Of a stretch of DNA of 64,000 bases, positions 1 through 12,388 are shown one piece after another. The position numbers and the translations under genes were made by a program. The notes under the pieces are model-generated. The model was not told the DNA's origin. It was given only the letters and a program-made list of their open reading frames with translations, and made no database searches. Numbering within the stretch: the stretch's first letter is position 1; every line of letters starts with the position of its first letter. The stretch comes from Ostrinia nubilalis (lineage: Eukaryota; Arthropoda; Insecta; Lepidoptera; Crambidae), in the NCBI RefSeq assembly GCF_963855985.1, contig NC_087105.1:4776501-4840500 (forward strand), written 5' to 3'.

Positions 1-7
1 GACAGCC

Positions 8-393
8 TGTCACAACTCTCCTAGGTGTTTAAAATGACGACTTGGTTCGAATAATATTTTTTATTTTCTAAACACGATGCGCACACAAAAGATCAGTGCT
101 ACATTTCGAGACCTGAATAACCATGCAACTTGAGAAAAAATAACAGAACAGTGCACATATACTAAAACATGATATAATTTGATTTAAAATTTTAAAGAAA
201 AACTTACTTTTCGCATTTTTTTGTACACAGACGTCATATTTACGTAACCGTGCCTCTTGAGCCGCCCGCAGATACTTAGTCAAGAAGAGCGTCTTAAAAG
301 CGACAAACAAGCGTTTTTACCAGCTTCCTAACTATATTAAGTAAGGAGAAATCGTCTTTGTCACAACTCACCTCTGTCACAACTCTCCTAGGT
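8..393. repeat. 19-bp direct repeats flanking a ~370 bp segment
   Basis: The 19-mer TGTCACAACTCTCCTAGGT occurs at 8-26 and again at 375-393, with a partial third copy at 359-373. The interval between holds the possible exon at 208-292. The origin of the repeats is not clear; they could be the edges of a mobile or duplicated segment. Confidence 0.5.
208..292 (-). CDS. possible internal exon, or fragment of a transposon ORF
   Basis: On the minus strand an AG at 293-294 is followed by 28 open codons and a strong donor (AAAA|GTAAGT, intron starting at 207). The reading TLFLTKYLRAAQEARLRKYD and onward is basic and helix-like, and its GC content is clearly higher than the flanks. No family is recognised. 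The upstream polypyrimidine tract is acceptable (TTTGTCGCTTTTAAG). Because the segment lies between direct repeats it may be part of a mobile element rather than a host gene. There is no neighbouring exon to support it. Confidence 0.25.
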
Positions 394-577
394 CTCCCCT
401 ACGTACCTTAAATGTTCTTATTTTTAACAATAACAAACAAAGGTTAACAAAGACAGAGTGTAAACTGACTGACATGTAACAAAAACATGTTTTTGTAAAT
501 ACATACGTAATATACGTAGAAAACACCATAACTAACCAATACAAATTAATTATTATGTTAATGCATACAAATTTTTG

Positions 578-655
578 TATTGTCCGTGGATCGAACCCGC
601 GACCTCTGGCTTAGAAGACTGCCGTAGACCAGTACGCGAACCACTACACCATAAG
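578..655 (-). repeat. tRNA-like sequence, probably a SINE head
   Basis: Read on the minus strand it has an A-box-like stretch (TGGTGTAGTGGTT) and a B box (GGTTCGATCC) spaced as in tRNA. The 5' and 3' ends do not pair into a 7-bp acceptor stem and the anticodon arm is expanded, so it is not a functional tRNA gene. A degraded tRNA-derived SINE is the likeliest reading. Confidence 0.5.
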
Positions 656-1675
656 TACCTAAATTGACGAATTCGCCCCGCAAGAGACTGAATAAATTTT
701 GAGCAAAACATAGCCTAGAGTCTAGACTATATTTATTTTCTGAACAATAGTCCGTAACTTATTGAAAATCCTGTCCATTGTAAAGTTCTCTCACGATTTA
801 ATCACGATCAGATTAAAAAACCAATATAATGCGAGATTAAGGCACCATTTTAAATAAAATCCGATATTAAAAATAGCTTTTCAATCACGTAGTCCTTAGA
901 GGTGCGCTAACTTGAAATCGATTGAGCAGCGTACAATTATAAATTCATATTTACAGGAGAAGCGTGTCCCAGGCGAATGCTGCCGTTAGTGAGAGGTGAT
1001 GCACAAGCGGAGACTAGCGGAGTGGGGAGCAGAGCTTAGGCGGATAAATGAAACGAAGCTCAAAAAGTTAGTGAACACCACCAACCAATATTAATCAAAG
1101 AAGTCATGCAGTCGAACTGAGAACTCCTTTTTTATGTCGGATATTGTACCTAAACTCGTTCGGATATAAATGCCGTATCCATGCTTTTGTCGTTGTCTAC
1201 GAATGAACAAAATAAAGCAGCGTAAGGTTACTAATTGCAACATATCTTTGCCCTTTCCAGTTCTTTGTAGTCACCTTTTGTTTTTCGCGTATGTAAATAA
1301 AAGCTTTGCAAGACGTAACGAAGCCTTCGACTCGAAAACAAAGGATAAATGTGTAAGCGTACCTGCTTTTGAACCCATTCTCGAGTAGGTGAGCATCTTT
1401 AATCAAGTTACATTTGAATGTGCTTTAGTCGCATAGAGGTGAATAGGCATAGTTCAAAAAATTTAATAAGTTCTAGTGACAGTAATGGCCATATTATTAT
1501 GTGCGGAGAGAGAACTGACGATAGCTTGAGTTGACAATACCTAATGTTCTCGAACCACGACTCGGCTAACTTAGTGTATTATGACCTCAAGAAATTATCT
1601 AGCAGGAGCTGGATACAAAAGCAGGAAATCGTGCTTGTGGCGTTACTTCGGGAAGTATAAATCTACGTCCAACAG
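656..1675. other. no gene recognised
   Basis: AT-rich sequence with a GC-richer patch around 955-1045. Short open frames on both strands (1170-1406) overlap each other and have no coding character. Nothing else is seen. Confidence 0.6.
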
Positions 1676-1712
1676 TGGACTGCCTTTGGCTGAAATGATG
1701 ATGATTGTGTGA
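1666..1712 (+). mobile_element. RTE-type LINE 3' end (very short)
   Basis: The string around CAACAGTGGACTGCCTTTGG followed by CTGAAATGATGATGAT matches the end of RTE-like LINE ORFs seen elsewhere in this window (read as QQWT near the C-terminus) with the usual trinucleotide tail. Only the last few dozen bases remain. Confidence 0.55.
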
Positions 1713-1787
1713 TTTTGTAAGTCATTTAGAATAGCTATTATAGCGTGTGTTGATATTTTACCTCCTAGTTTGTGAAGTCTCTTAGAT

Positions 1788-1901
1788 AGGGATGTTATGG
1801 ATATGTAGTTTCGGTTATGGATATGGTTACGGATATTGGAATAATATTATACCGGTTTCGATTACGGATATTTTTTTATTTCGGTTATCCATAACATCCC
1901 T
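1788..1901. mobile_element. MITE with AGGGATGTTATGGATA termini
   Basis: A 114-bp element with perfect 16-bp terminal inverted repeats (AGGGATGTTATGGATA / TATCCATAACATCCCT). The inside is built from repeats of GGTTACGGATAT-like units. A second, larger family member is at 35,870-36,443. Confidence 0.8.
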
Positions 1902-2149
1902 GGTACAAGTGCACAAAATACTATGTAATACGATCGACGCTACATCTAGCTAAGCACTGTGCCATCTTCCGTAGATGTATTAAGCGCTATTTTGCCACAA
2001 ATTTATTCTCTGTCTACAACACTACAGCTATAAGTCGTAAAAATGAGTTCCAAAGAACAATTTACATGAAACTCTTAAAGTCGACCGGAGCAGCAGATAA
2101 TGGTCCCCGCGAAGAGCGCTGTTTCCGCATCGGCGGGAATCTTTAATTT

Positions 2150-2610
2150 GTTTCGTTCCTGATGGCAGTGACTATCTCACTCTTACTACTTATACAGAGT
2201 GGCCCTTTTATAGCTATTATTATTTTCAACTAGAGGGTATCTAACATCACAATACATCGTAACATTACTTATACAGGGTGGCCCTTATACATATAGCTAA
2301 TATTGTTGTTTTCAATTTTCAACTAGAGCATGATAACCATCTCTAGCTTTAATTTATTTCGTACGCTGATGGCTGTGACTATCTCACTCTTATTACTTAT
2401 ACAGGGTGACCCTTTTATAGCTATTATTATTTACAACGAGAGGACATCGCTACATTTAGTTTGGTCACGTTATTATGCTCCTTTAGTATCCCAATAATCA
2501 AGCTGTATCTTCCTTTCGTTCGCTGATGGCTGCGACTACCTCACTCTTGTTACTTATACAGGATGGCCCTTTTATAGCTATTATTATTTAAGCTAGAGAC
2601 ATCCTAGGTA
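2150..2610. repeat. four degenerate tandem units
   Basis: The block TACTTATACAGRGTGGCCCTT followed by TATAGCTATTATTATTT recurs at about 2190, 2268, 2394 and 2550. Three units also share an upstream GCTGATGGCTGTGACTATCT-like block. Unit length varies from roughly 80 to 165 bp through indels. There is no coding capacity. Confidence 0.75.
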
Positions 2611-3700
2611 AGATCCTAGTATAGTAGGGTCGATTTTCGCGGTTTGCGATGTTGCTATAACTACGCTGTACTTGAATAAACAATGACATAAGTATACGTA
2701 AAATGTATGTAGGACCTCTTTACTTATACCACAGAATAATAATAAGTACTCTTATACTTAGGTATTGTGTTTGTCTTGTCGGTTGTCCTAAATAAATAAA
2801 GTAAAAAACTTAACTCCAAATACGATCAAGAGCACAAGGACACAAAGATAGAGGCTAAACTAACAAAACAATTTTAAGTTTATTCTAGGCTTTTCTATAT
2901 TGAGGCTCAATATAATTGATCTTCTATTGAGTGTGCGTACGCAAATTTTGTGGTTTACAGCATAATATAAACTTATAATGATGCGAGATCACGTCTTCAC
3001 TCAAAGCCCTTAGAATATAAGGAGTGAGATCCATCAATATACCTACCTAGATCTCAAGAAAAACCTAACCTAACTTTAAATAGGTCCACACAGCTTATGA
3101 CCGCAGTCTGTGGAGGAACACTATCTGTGGTCGCGATCCGCATCAGTGAGGGACCGAGGAAGAAGAACTTTAATTAAAAAATATACACTCAAGATGATTA
3201 TTCTTGAAGCACGATATCCCAGACTATCATCATGGCCGAAGTCTGTGCCAAAAATGTAAGTACACAAGACATTTTAGTCTTCACTTTTAGAGTGGATTCG
3301 ACCAAACAAGAGTAAATATTAATCTCAGAATAAATCGTCAGTTTTAACATAAATTTCCCATACTGAAACTGTCAATGTGTCAGTGATATTTATGAAGAGC
3401 TATTCTCGGATTAAAAAAGTCGAATCGGGCCTTAGTCCCTTAGTAGAGTAATCAATGTTAATCCACTGACAGCGAAGAAAGAAAGACATAAAACAGTGTT
3501 TTTTATACAAAAAAGTTGATGCCGCTTCAACCAAAATATCCTTAAAGTTTGGCTTATAAAAGTTACCTATATTTTACGAAAAAACAACAGTATATTACCC
3601 TTACTAGCAAAGCATCGTTCAAATGTGATATCATCAGTCAATTTTGAACCTATGGTTCCTAACTCCAATGTGAACCAACGACCTCATAAAGGTAAAAGTA
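2611..3700. other. no gene recognised
   Basis: AT-rich sequence without credible open frames, splice-bounded exons or clear terminal repeats. Confidence 0.6.
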
Positions 3701-3702
3701 AG

Positions 3703-3778
3703 GCGCTGGATGCAGGCCGTTTACCAACCGGTCATTATGGAAATGATGTCCTATGGCTGAAATGATGTTAATGTACCT
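3703..3778 (+). mobile_element. RTE-type LINE 3' fragment
   Basis: AAGGCGCTGGATGCAGGCCG, then the GTCCTATGGCTGAAATGATG end, corresponds to the same LINE C-terminal region as the better preserved copy at 37,965-38,073. An internal part is deleted. Confidence 0.65.
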
Positions 3779-6099
3779 ACCTCCAACTACAGCGTCATAA
3801 AAATCCACTAAAAAAATTTTTTTTTTGTTTTTTTTCCATCAGTTCACCTCTTCTACAAGTCAAAAGGTAAGTGGGTATGCAATCCCTTAGACCCAGTAAT
3901 AGGCATTAATCTATCTGCCACTAAACCTGGCTAACGGAGCGCTCCTTAGGGATCTGTTGGGTAAGTAACAACCTTGGTACACGACAGCATAGCAAGCTAA
4001 ACACAGTAGTGTCTTATCTCGTTGCAATACAGGCTATTTTGCAGCAAGAATGCTAAGTTTAATGTGCTGTAGACGTAGATATGATAACCAAAAACTTGAA
4101 GATGGGCACACTCAAGTAAGACCTTGACTGTTACTATGTGATGTGATGTATAATTTGGTTATGGTGTAGTGTTTTAGGGACACTATTCGTCACTGAGAAA
4201 TAATGAGTAGGTAGGTAGCGCCATCTCTTGTTGATAAAAATAAAGCATCTTAATTTACTTGTTTGTTGTAGCTTTGTTTCTTTTGCATAAATAAATAAAT
4301 TAATATAATCTTTCAGTAAAATTAAGACGTTACATATTCACCAGAATCAATGAAGATTTTATAATATGCCTTTGATTTCAGAATCATAAAGAATAAAAAG
4401 AAGCACACCTGAACAAATACGCAAACGAAATGCGACACTAATGTATGTGTACACATACTACATTTACATAATTTTACAATATTAGCAAGTTAATAAGATA
4501 TTAAATATTCCTTTGAACTCTCTCATAATATTATTACTGCCTCGAAACCGTATAACTAAGCACACATTTCATGTCGAACAGCACAGCCCTATTATCCAGC
4601 ACCTGTAGATGAAAAGTCTGTAAAAAATAAAAAATAATTGCGTTTCTCTCGCGAATATCTCCGCAGTTAACAAACGAGGGCAAAGGGGAATTGCCAACAA
4701 TACTGACAAAGCAGGTGGCACTTCTATTCACTTTGCAGTAAAAAATAAAAACTGTTGCAGATTTGCAGCCTTTGCTTAATACTGGCCGCCAAAATGTTTA
4801 CTGGAGAGCGTCATTTGTTTTAAGTACTTTTCGAATTTGAAATTGGAATGTAGTGATAAGTAATTTGTTTTTTATTTTGATTAATGGCTTTGTCTATTCG
4901 ACTTCATAAGGAGGAGTTTCTAATTTGGTTGTTTTTTTTATCAAGTGTACTAAGCTGTGAAAGGCTTGTTAAAGAATAAATCTTAAATTAAAATTAATTT
5001 CCGATATCTCTTGAAAGGAAAGAGTGATGGTTAACAGTAAGTAAAGTGCTCGTTATTTTACAATAAGTATTTTCCGGTGAGTTTTCTCCTTCTATTTTGT
5101 AACTAAGGTTATAATGGCCTCCAATACCATCTGACATAACAATCGCCCAATAGGAAAAACTGCGTATCGTACCCTACATCAATCAAATTTTTTCTTTAAT
5201 CTTCAGCAGAGAATCGAACCTTGGCCCTCTTGCTATAGCGAGAAAGTTTTAGGTCTTTCTCACTGGAATTAAAGATATCACAGCTTAACAGAAGGAACTT
5301 TAGAAAACGTAGGAAGATCATTGCTCCCAAGCGTTTAGAATTTGTTCTGTTATTGCCGCTGCCGTTACAAAACTTCGTTTTAATTAAACTTCCCAAGACT
5401 TTTACAAACCTTACCGTAAAACGAGAAAAATCATTTTTGTAACGTAATAAACGTTGAAATTGCTAAATTAAAAGCTGCCTTGTGTGTTGAAGTTTTGATT
5501 AAAATTGTTAAGAGTGATGTATGTGCAAAATAATAGCCAAAAGAGAACTTTAAATTTTTTAAACTCACCTGCGTTTGTGCAAAAATCCTATCATGTTTCA
5601 GCATAAAAAACTACATTAGCGAGAAAAACTTTACGTTAAACTAGTCTGTTAAAAATTCCGCCAGTTCGTTATTTTTTAGTAAAACGATTTTCATTTAGTT
5701 AAGAATTCATGTAGGTACCTACATTTCTGTCTATGTTAACTTTCACCTACTGGTTACTTAGTTGCTTTACAATTATTAGGGTTCATATTCGTTCATGAAA
5801 TTAAGTTACACAATCCTATCACACCTATATTGACACGCTAGTTAAATCAAACCAGGATGTTTTTTCAGAAAGACGCGTCGTTACTCGAAGGAGATCACTA
5901 TACAAATGGAGAAAATTCTATTAACACTGGAAAATTCGTAAAAATAACACTAGATGCATCATATGGCACTACCATAGTCCAGTGACCGACTCAATGCCAG
6001 CGGCTGATTATGCAATACTTGCATGTCATGGTCGACCCACAGTGTAGCAGAGATACAGAATTACCAGTACCAGTGTTTACAAAGGTAAGGTTGCTTTAA
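3779..6099. other. no gene recognised
   Basis: AT-rich DNA. A poly-T-rich tract lies near 3,815-3,837. The open frames at 4534-4731 and 5196-5396 (minus) have no recognisable domains and no splice support. Confidence 0.55.
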
Positions 6100-6224
6100 T
6101 AAGGCTGAGTTGCACCACCTAACTTTGACCGTAACTATTACGATAACCGGTGTTTTTTGTATGGAGTTTGACAGATTTTTGACGTTGTGTCAAAGTTAAA
6201 GTAAGGTGGTGCAAACCAGCCTAA
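6100..6224. mobile_element. MITE, GGCTGRGTTGCACCA family, copy 1
   Basis: Imperfect terminal inverted repeats AAGGCTGAGTTGCACCACCT / AGGTGGTGCAAACCAGCCT enclose a core with TTTTGTATGGAGTTTGACAG. Related copies lie at 9,279-9,402, 9,619-9,738, 20,241-20,346 and 41,371-41,480. Confidence 0.8.
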
Positions 6225-6949
6225 GCATTTTATCAGCTACAATCAAGGTTGATCTATTAATGTAGGTGTACTACGTCAGTAGATCAAGTAGTATCTTAGT
6301 ATTTTTCGCTGCATGATCTATTTTTATAATAAGTAACGACGTAATATTGTATGGTATGTCGTAGATATAAATAAAACCATTTTACGCAGCCTTTTACATA
6401 CTGTGTATCGCACTAACTTCAGCAATCTTGCAAACATGAAATACTCTTTATCTTAATCATCACGATAAAAGTAAAAAGAAACTAAGGACGCTCAAGTGGC
6501 TGATACCATGTCCTATGATAGGTACCTATTATGCTTTAACTGAAATGTATAAAATACTTTTTAGGATCATATACCGGCAAACATCAATAATGGCAGGTCC
6601 TTCCATACTTCTTAAAACGTTTTCTTGCTGCCTTCCCCTCATTTGTGGGCTAGGAGGATGCGAGTACGTCAGCATTATCCAGACCCGCAAAAAGGACCTA
6701 CTTGACAGATCAGTACATTCCAGCCGCAGTCCATTAACTGCGCAGTCACTCAGGCATCCAACGTATAGGGTTACCACAATACCACCACATGTGTTTGGCA
6801 AATGTTCCTTAGGAAGAACATAATGTACAGTTTACAAATGCCAACTGTCACTCGTCTGACAAGTGCTAATTGCACAGACAACAGAATAATGTGCGAAACC
6901 CTATGGTAATATTTATAGTTCTAACTATCTGAACCCGCGACTTAATACG
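6225..6949. other. no gene assigned; GC-richer patch 6,590-6,820
   Basis: The patch is open on both strands (102 codons plus, 90 codons minus) but neither product resembles a known family. It could be the remains of a retroelement or chance. Confidence 0.4.
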
Positions 6950-7151
6950 CGTGAATATAGTTTGAATAATATTTTCCGTTTTTACAACATTTTTCTTTAC
7001 TGCTCCGCTCTTATTAGCTATAGGGTGTTGTTATATGTATAGCCGTCCTCGATAAAGATTCAACACAAAAAGACTTTCAAATCGAACCAGTAGTTCCTGA
7101 GATTAGCGCGTTCAAACAAACAAACTCTTCAGCTTATAATATTAGTATAGA
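6950..7151 (-). mobile_element. Helitron-like non-autonomous copy (GATTAGCGCGTTC family)
   Basis: Read on the minus strand it begins TCTATACTAATATTATAAGC, followed by GAGTTTGTTTGTTTGAACGC and GCTAATCTCAGG. The same sequence appears at 26,343-26,568 (plus), near 63,600-63,735, and as the loop of both foldback elements. The TC start agrees with Helitrons; the 3' end is degraded. Confidence 0.6.
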
Positions 7152-8912
7152 TTAGCATAGTTAATTGCGGGGAACAAAGTCATAGTATAGTCACAGAATA
7201 GCTTGATATAGTACGATGTGCTGCCAACTGTAAACAACTTTTTTGCGCCTTTTATCATGACGTCATATCTTATGATGGTTTACTTACAATTATGTTAAGT
7301 TATTAGTTAAAACCAACAAGCTTAGAAAAGAAAAAGTTCTGTAAAAAACATCTAAAGAGCTCGTTAAATTACCTACTATATTAACGCCAGTATGACTAAT
7401 ACACGTGCCAATTTTTTTGTCCCGTAATACACGTAACGATTAGTCGTTGGTATATTCGTATATTTATTTTACTATCTCATAGAAAGTTTTGAAGTTGTTT
7501 AATTAGTTACCACGCTCGACTGCGGGCGATATTCTGTAGAAGATTCTGTAAGAAGGCTTAGAACAGTTTGATAACGTCTTACGTGTCTTTGGCACTTGTT
7601 TTACATGATACGCCCCACATAACTGGGTCGCCGTTGTGAAAATACAGTCTGTTTAAAACTCCAAGCAATCCTATAATAATAAAGGTAATTTTTGTCCAGC
7701 TGCTTCATCAATGAAGCCATTGCTCTCGATCGTCCACTGAATTTTATTAAGACTCCACCAACGCCAAGTCAGCCACGCCAGTTCGATTCCCGTCTTAGGC
7801 AGTTCGATTTTTTTCATGTTATTTTAAAAATCTAAGTGTGCTTTTTATTAAAAAGTATTTTTAATCAATGAAAATTAACTCCGATACTATATCAACCGCC
7901 GTACTAATATTTACTTAATTCACATATTGTTATCCGCGAATACTTACTGAGTGGAACTATCATAGTATAAACATACCTACTTACGTAATAACTAGGTATA
8001 AGTATATCCTAATCAAGATCTACCAGTAGCTTTTCCCGTTAATAAACAAATGGTAAGGCAAGGTTATGTTTTTTATCTGCAAGTGTAAAGGTATAAGAGC
8101 GACTGCACGTCCAAGGTAACATCGTATGATAGTTTTAATAGGTGCGAATTTGCAACAGAAAATGTGTAATCTGTTGTGCTGTCGACTGTACGTCTAGAAT
8201 ACAGGATGAGAAAGAGAAGTAAGTGAAATAAATAAAGATTCATACCAGGTTTTAAATACCAATCAAACTTAAACCCCCTCACTAATAAAACTTACACGCT
8301 CGTTGAACAGTGTTTTATAGTGACGTTTAGTATGGAAATGTCATTTTAAAACAGTGTTCAACAACTGTGTAGGTAACTTTTTATTAGTAAGGGGGAAAGA
8401 GTTTATTTACCTACCTATCAATTTCCAAAATAATAAAACACGTAATTTACCGTGAAATTGTCGTATTCAATAGTCATAAGTCATAACTAGTTATGGCTAA
8501 AAAAGGATATTATTTTATCAATATCGGCGAACTTGTGTGATACTTCACCAACAGCACTTTTTAAATATTTTTTCCACAACATAGGTACTAATTTAAAATT
8601 AAATATCTTATGTACCGTTAAAAAAGATATTGTTGCAATAAATCCCGTGAAGTGATAATTTTATAGTAAAAATGCAACATAATAGTTTAAAATATTAAAC
8701 AGACAAATTTTTCATAAAATATACTTTGTCTTCGTTACAAAGTAAAAAACTATTGATAGAGCACCCTGTATAATGCTAATGCCCACGTACGCGGATGATT
8801 GAACACTCGTGCGATCGGTCGCTACGGCGTAAACAAGTGCATTATATATTTTATACATATAATGCACATATTTATACATTACATGCATACAGCGTCGGTT
8901 CGGTTCGTCAGT
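7152..8912. other. no gene recognised
   Basis: AT-rich. A B-box-like GTTCGATTCCCG at about 7,782 may be a SINE remnant. A CACCCTGTATAAT end at about 8,763 resembles the TACAGGGTG termini of other elements here. No coding exons were found. Confidence 0.5.
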
Positions 8913-9170
8913 CGGCCGTTTGGTGTAGTGGTTCAGAGCGGACTACTATGCCGAGAGGTCCCGGGTTCGATTCCCGGCCGGGCAGAAATTGAAATGATGA
9001 ATTTTAATTTCTGTGACGGGTCTGGGTGTTGCTATGTATAATATGTATGTATTTAAAAAAAAAGTATATAAGTAGTATATCCGTTAAGCTAGCACCCATA
9101 ACACAAGCATATTAATTGCTTACTTTGGGGCTAGATGGCGCTGTGTGAGATTGTCCAAAGATATTTATAC
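8913..9170 (+). mobile_element. tRNA-derived SINE
   Basis: The head GGCCGTTTGGTGTAGTGGTT (A box) and GGTCCCGGGTTCGATTCCC (B box) are spaced as in a tRNA. They are followed by a body with GACGGGTCTGGGTGTT, GTATGTATTT, CACCCATAACACAAGC and GGGGCTAGATGGCG. This layout matches the widespread lepidopteran tRNA-headed SINE class (from memory of the family). The internal pol III promoter looks intact. Confidence 0.8.
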
Positions 9171-9278
9171 ACGATAACAAAAACAAGTTTTATAATAGGC
9201 TCGCTTATTACATTGTACGTAAGCTTTTCGCTTAGCTTTCGCTTATTACTTTCAGTCGAGAGTACCTATGTAGTTTCT

Positions 9279-9402
9279 TAAGCTGAGTTGCACCAGCTTA
9301 TTTTAACCGTAACAATAACAATAACCGGTGCTTTTTGTATGGAGTTTGACAGATTTTTGACGTTTGTCATAGTTAAAGTGAGATGGTGCAACCCAACCTA
9401 AA
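9279..9402. mobile_element. MITE, GGCTGRGTTGCACCA family, copy 2
   Basis: Terminal repeats AGCTGAGTTGCACCA and TGGTGCAACCCAACCT flank the family core ending in GAGTTTGACAGATTTTTGAC. Its length is close to that of copy 1. Confidence 0.75.
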
Positions 9403-9618
9403 TCTGTCACTTGTGTGACATGCGTTAACTTGAAAAACCTCTTTTACCTATCTAGTGGATACAGAAGTTTAGTCTCTTAAGCTGAAAGCCCTAGATTGGC
9501 TCATAAGGCGAATTTATTGTCTTAATAAGGCATTCTCTGCCAGTTAACCTTCAACCTGATTGTTTTGAAAAATGATTTCGTATATCAGAGGGCGTCTTAA
9601 CTCGTCACATGTCAGTCA

Positions 9619-9738
9619 GTGAGTTGCATAACCTAATTTTAACCGTAACAATATCAGCTATCCGGTGCTTTTTGTATGGAGTTTGACAGATTTTTGACGT
9701 ATGTCAAAGTTAAAGTAAGATGGTGCAACCCAGCCTAA
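9619..9738. mobile_element. MITE, GGCTGRGTTGCACCA family, copy 3
   Basis: The right terminus ATGGTGCAACCCAGCCT is well kept; the left one is eroded (TGAGTTGCATAACC). The core is the same as in copies 1 and 2, and it lies only about 220 bp from copy 2. Confidence 0.7.
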
Positions 9739-11730
9739 GATTTAGATAGCTAAAAGTGTGTCTATAGTAGGTATGGACACAGACTGGTGATAGCCTTTTT
9801 TGAGACACATAAGTTTTAACATTTACATACAATAGGTCAGTAGGCACTGTCCCAGATTAGATAATATTGTGTGACCTTCAAACAGTTTTAAATATAGATA
9901 ATTCAGTTCTTCTGCTGTCATGGATGTGGGCGTGGGACAGAAATAAACCACAGGAGCAGATTTTTATTAGACGTCAATTCCACTCAAGCCTATGTAATCT
10001 ATTATGCATAATCTTAACACATTATAAAGCTCAAGAAGGCGTGAAGGAAGAAAAAATTATGTTATAGCTTCATTTAAAGAGATGATATAAGAGACTAAAA
10101 AACTTCTCTAACCATATAGCGCAGAAAAAAATCTGAAACCTCTAAGTACTCTAGCGCATCTTCCTACATTGGTTCATTTTGTTGTTTAAAATTGCGCCGT
10201 AGTAAAACGAAATAGAACTGTATTTCATGAATGTCACTTCTTCCCCGATTCCATTTTTCATAATAGTATCTTCCATTAAAAAAGTTGCGGTACTGTTCGC
10301 CCACATTGTAAGAAAATAATAATCATCGGATATTTGTATTTTGATTGGTTCAATTACTAACAAAAGGTATCTACATTATTATCCATCTCTCCAACAATAC
10401 AGGGAACAAAAAGTGGATAATAATGTACCATTATTGCTTGCTAATAGATGCTATATTATAGCTATTGCCTACGAGTTGATGTAAACAACAGCTATATGGC
10501 CAAAGTACAGTGAGCATCGAAAATGGAATACAATTTTTGACAGCTATTTCTTTGTTTTGTTTAATGGCCAGTACGCCTTGTACCTAGCTTGAATGAGGTT
10601 TTATGTCTTTAGGAATAAGGTAGGTACATAAACAATCGAATGTGTTCAAAACAAAAGAAGAGGAAGAAAATGGGCCTCTATACAAGTTTGTGTTGTGACA
10701 GATTCGATATCGTGATCTTCACAGTGACCGTGAGTGAGGTACGAAACAGCAATATTGTCTATGATTACTATTTTGTGTTATTGAACATTTATGCTATTGA
10801 AGAAGCGATATGTGTATGTTCTTTTATATTTGCTGCTGACCGTACATTTCTAGGAAACAACACGATTCACACATAATGAACATAAAGTACATTGAACATA
10901 AAGTATACATAATTATAACATACATGCATTTAAAATACACATCAAACGTCATTCATTAGTAAAAATAAAAGATTAATTAGTAATAAATTTAAATTGTATG
11001 AACATAAGTTGCAAGTTAAGTAGTCTTTTTGGATAATAAAATGAAATGGTTTGATATTTGCAATTATGTCAAGCATAGGAGGCAGTCTATAGCTAAACAG
11101 TAGGTCAACCTAATATTAAGTAACTAAGAAGTTAAGACGTAATGTCAAAAGATCGCAATAAAATAATTATCCTTTTTGTTTTTCTTAATTTCTTACGCTT
11201 GGCCTCAAATGCAGTAGGGCAGCCAAGTCTTTATCGAAAAGCCGAAAGACTTCAAGTTAAGACGACGTCGGACATCCTTAACAAAATCCTGCCAATTTTA
11301 ACAACGTTGAAGGGAGATTATCAGCAAATTAGGTCGAATAGATAGCATCTAATTTGGCCAGCGAAGCGTTGAAAAAGCTTGAGCATTGTTGGACTTATCT
11401 GAAATATCAAGCATAGATGCAATCATTGGACGAAATAGACAGCTAGAATCGAAAAATCTAATTATTTCGCACAGTCATGACTTCGACGACTTCGAATTGG
11501 CATTTTGACAGATTTGTCTTGACTGACTGAATCTGACAAAATTCACGTGTAGATGAGCCGCCGCGTAATGAATTTGACCGCGTATGAGTGACATGGAATT
11601 TTATTAAAAAACCATTGATTTATGTTTTTTTTTTTATTTTAAGTTATTTGTATGAAAGATTACGCGGTAATAAGCGGTTTACGATTTACGAGGTATTAAA
11701 AAATCTACTTACTAGATCTCGTGTGTAATG
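9739..11730. other. no gene recognised
   Basis: AT-rich. Frames such as 9867-10067, 10640-10876 and 11142-11345 (plus) have no domain, signal or splice context that would support a gene. Confidence 0.5.
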
Positions 11731-12043
11731 TACAGTCACGGAATGAAAAGGTTCGTCAGTTTTCAAATTGATTCCTTCAACGAGTTATTCGTCATCTCGC
11801 ACCTCTAAAGATGCTAGTTGGCACCTTCTGTTTTTTATGTCATCAACTCGCACCTTTTTGAAATCTGACGTGTTTATGTATAGTCATCTACAAAAATGTT
11901 TTAATAAATGACTTAAAGGAATGTGTAAGCCACTTGCAATGAGTTGAGTTTAATAATAAAACAAAATGTACTTTTTAGATAGGTTTATATTCTAAATCAA
12001 CATGCCAATAAATATAAATCGGGAAGAAACAAATTATCAACAA

Positions 12044-12388
12044 CTAGCGGCCGCGCGGACCTCGTTTAATTACTAATGATGATGATAGATGGAGTTTCAC
12101 GGCTTCCCCCGCATGAATAATAATTTACGAACGTCAAATTTTTTGTCCAGCGCTGTAGATTTTAACCAGTGACGATAGATGGCGCTTTTTACCCACGTCT
12201 TATTTATTTATTGAAATTTAGTTGGTCACATATCGTCATAAATTATAGCCTATATGTTAATCTGGGTTATAAACAATAATACTGTAAATTTTGAACAAAA
12301 TCCGTTCAGTAGTTTTTGCATGAAAGAGTAACAAACATTCAGACATCATGACATCATCCAAACTTTCGCATTTATAATATTAGTAGGA
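12044..12388 (-). mobile_element. short Helitron-like copy
   Basis: On the minus strand it starts TCCTACTAATATTATAAATG, contains GTTACTCTTTCATGCAAAAA-type sequence, and ends with GCCGCTAG followed by T. A TC start and CTAG-T end are the hallmarks of Helitrons. About 345 bp, without coding sequence. A relative with a clean A|TC start is at 31,626. Confidence 0.65.

Noticed and set aside
578..655. tRNA gene on the minus strand
   Set aside because: The acceptor stem does not pair and the anticodon region is too long; a SINE head is more likely.
8913..8990. tRNA gene
   Set aside because: The A and B boxes are good, but the sequence runs into a SINE body and the ends do not pair as an acceptor stem.
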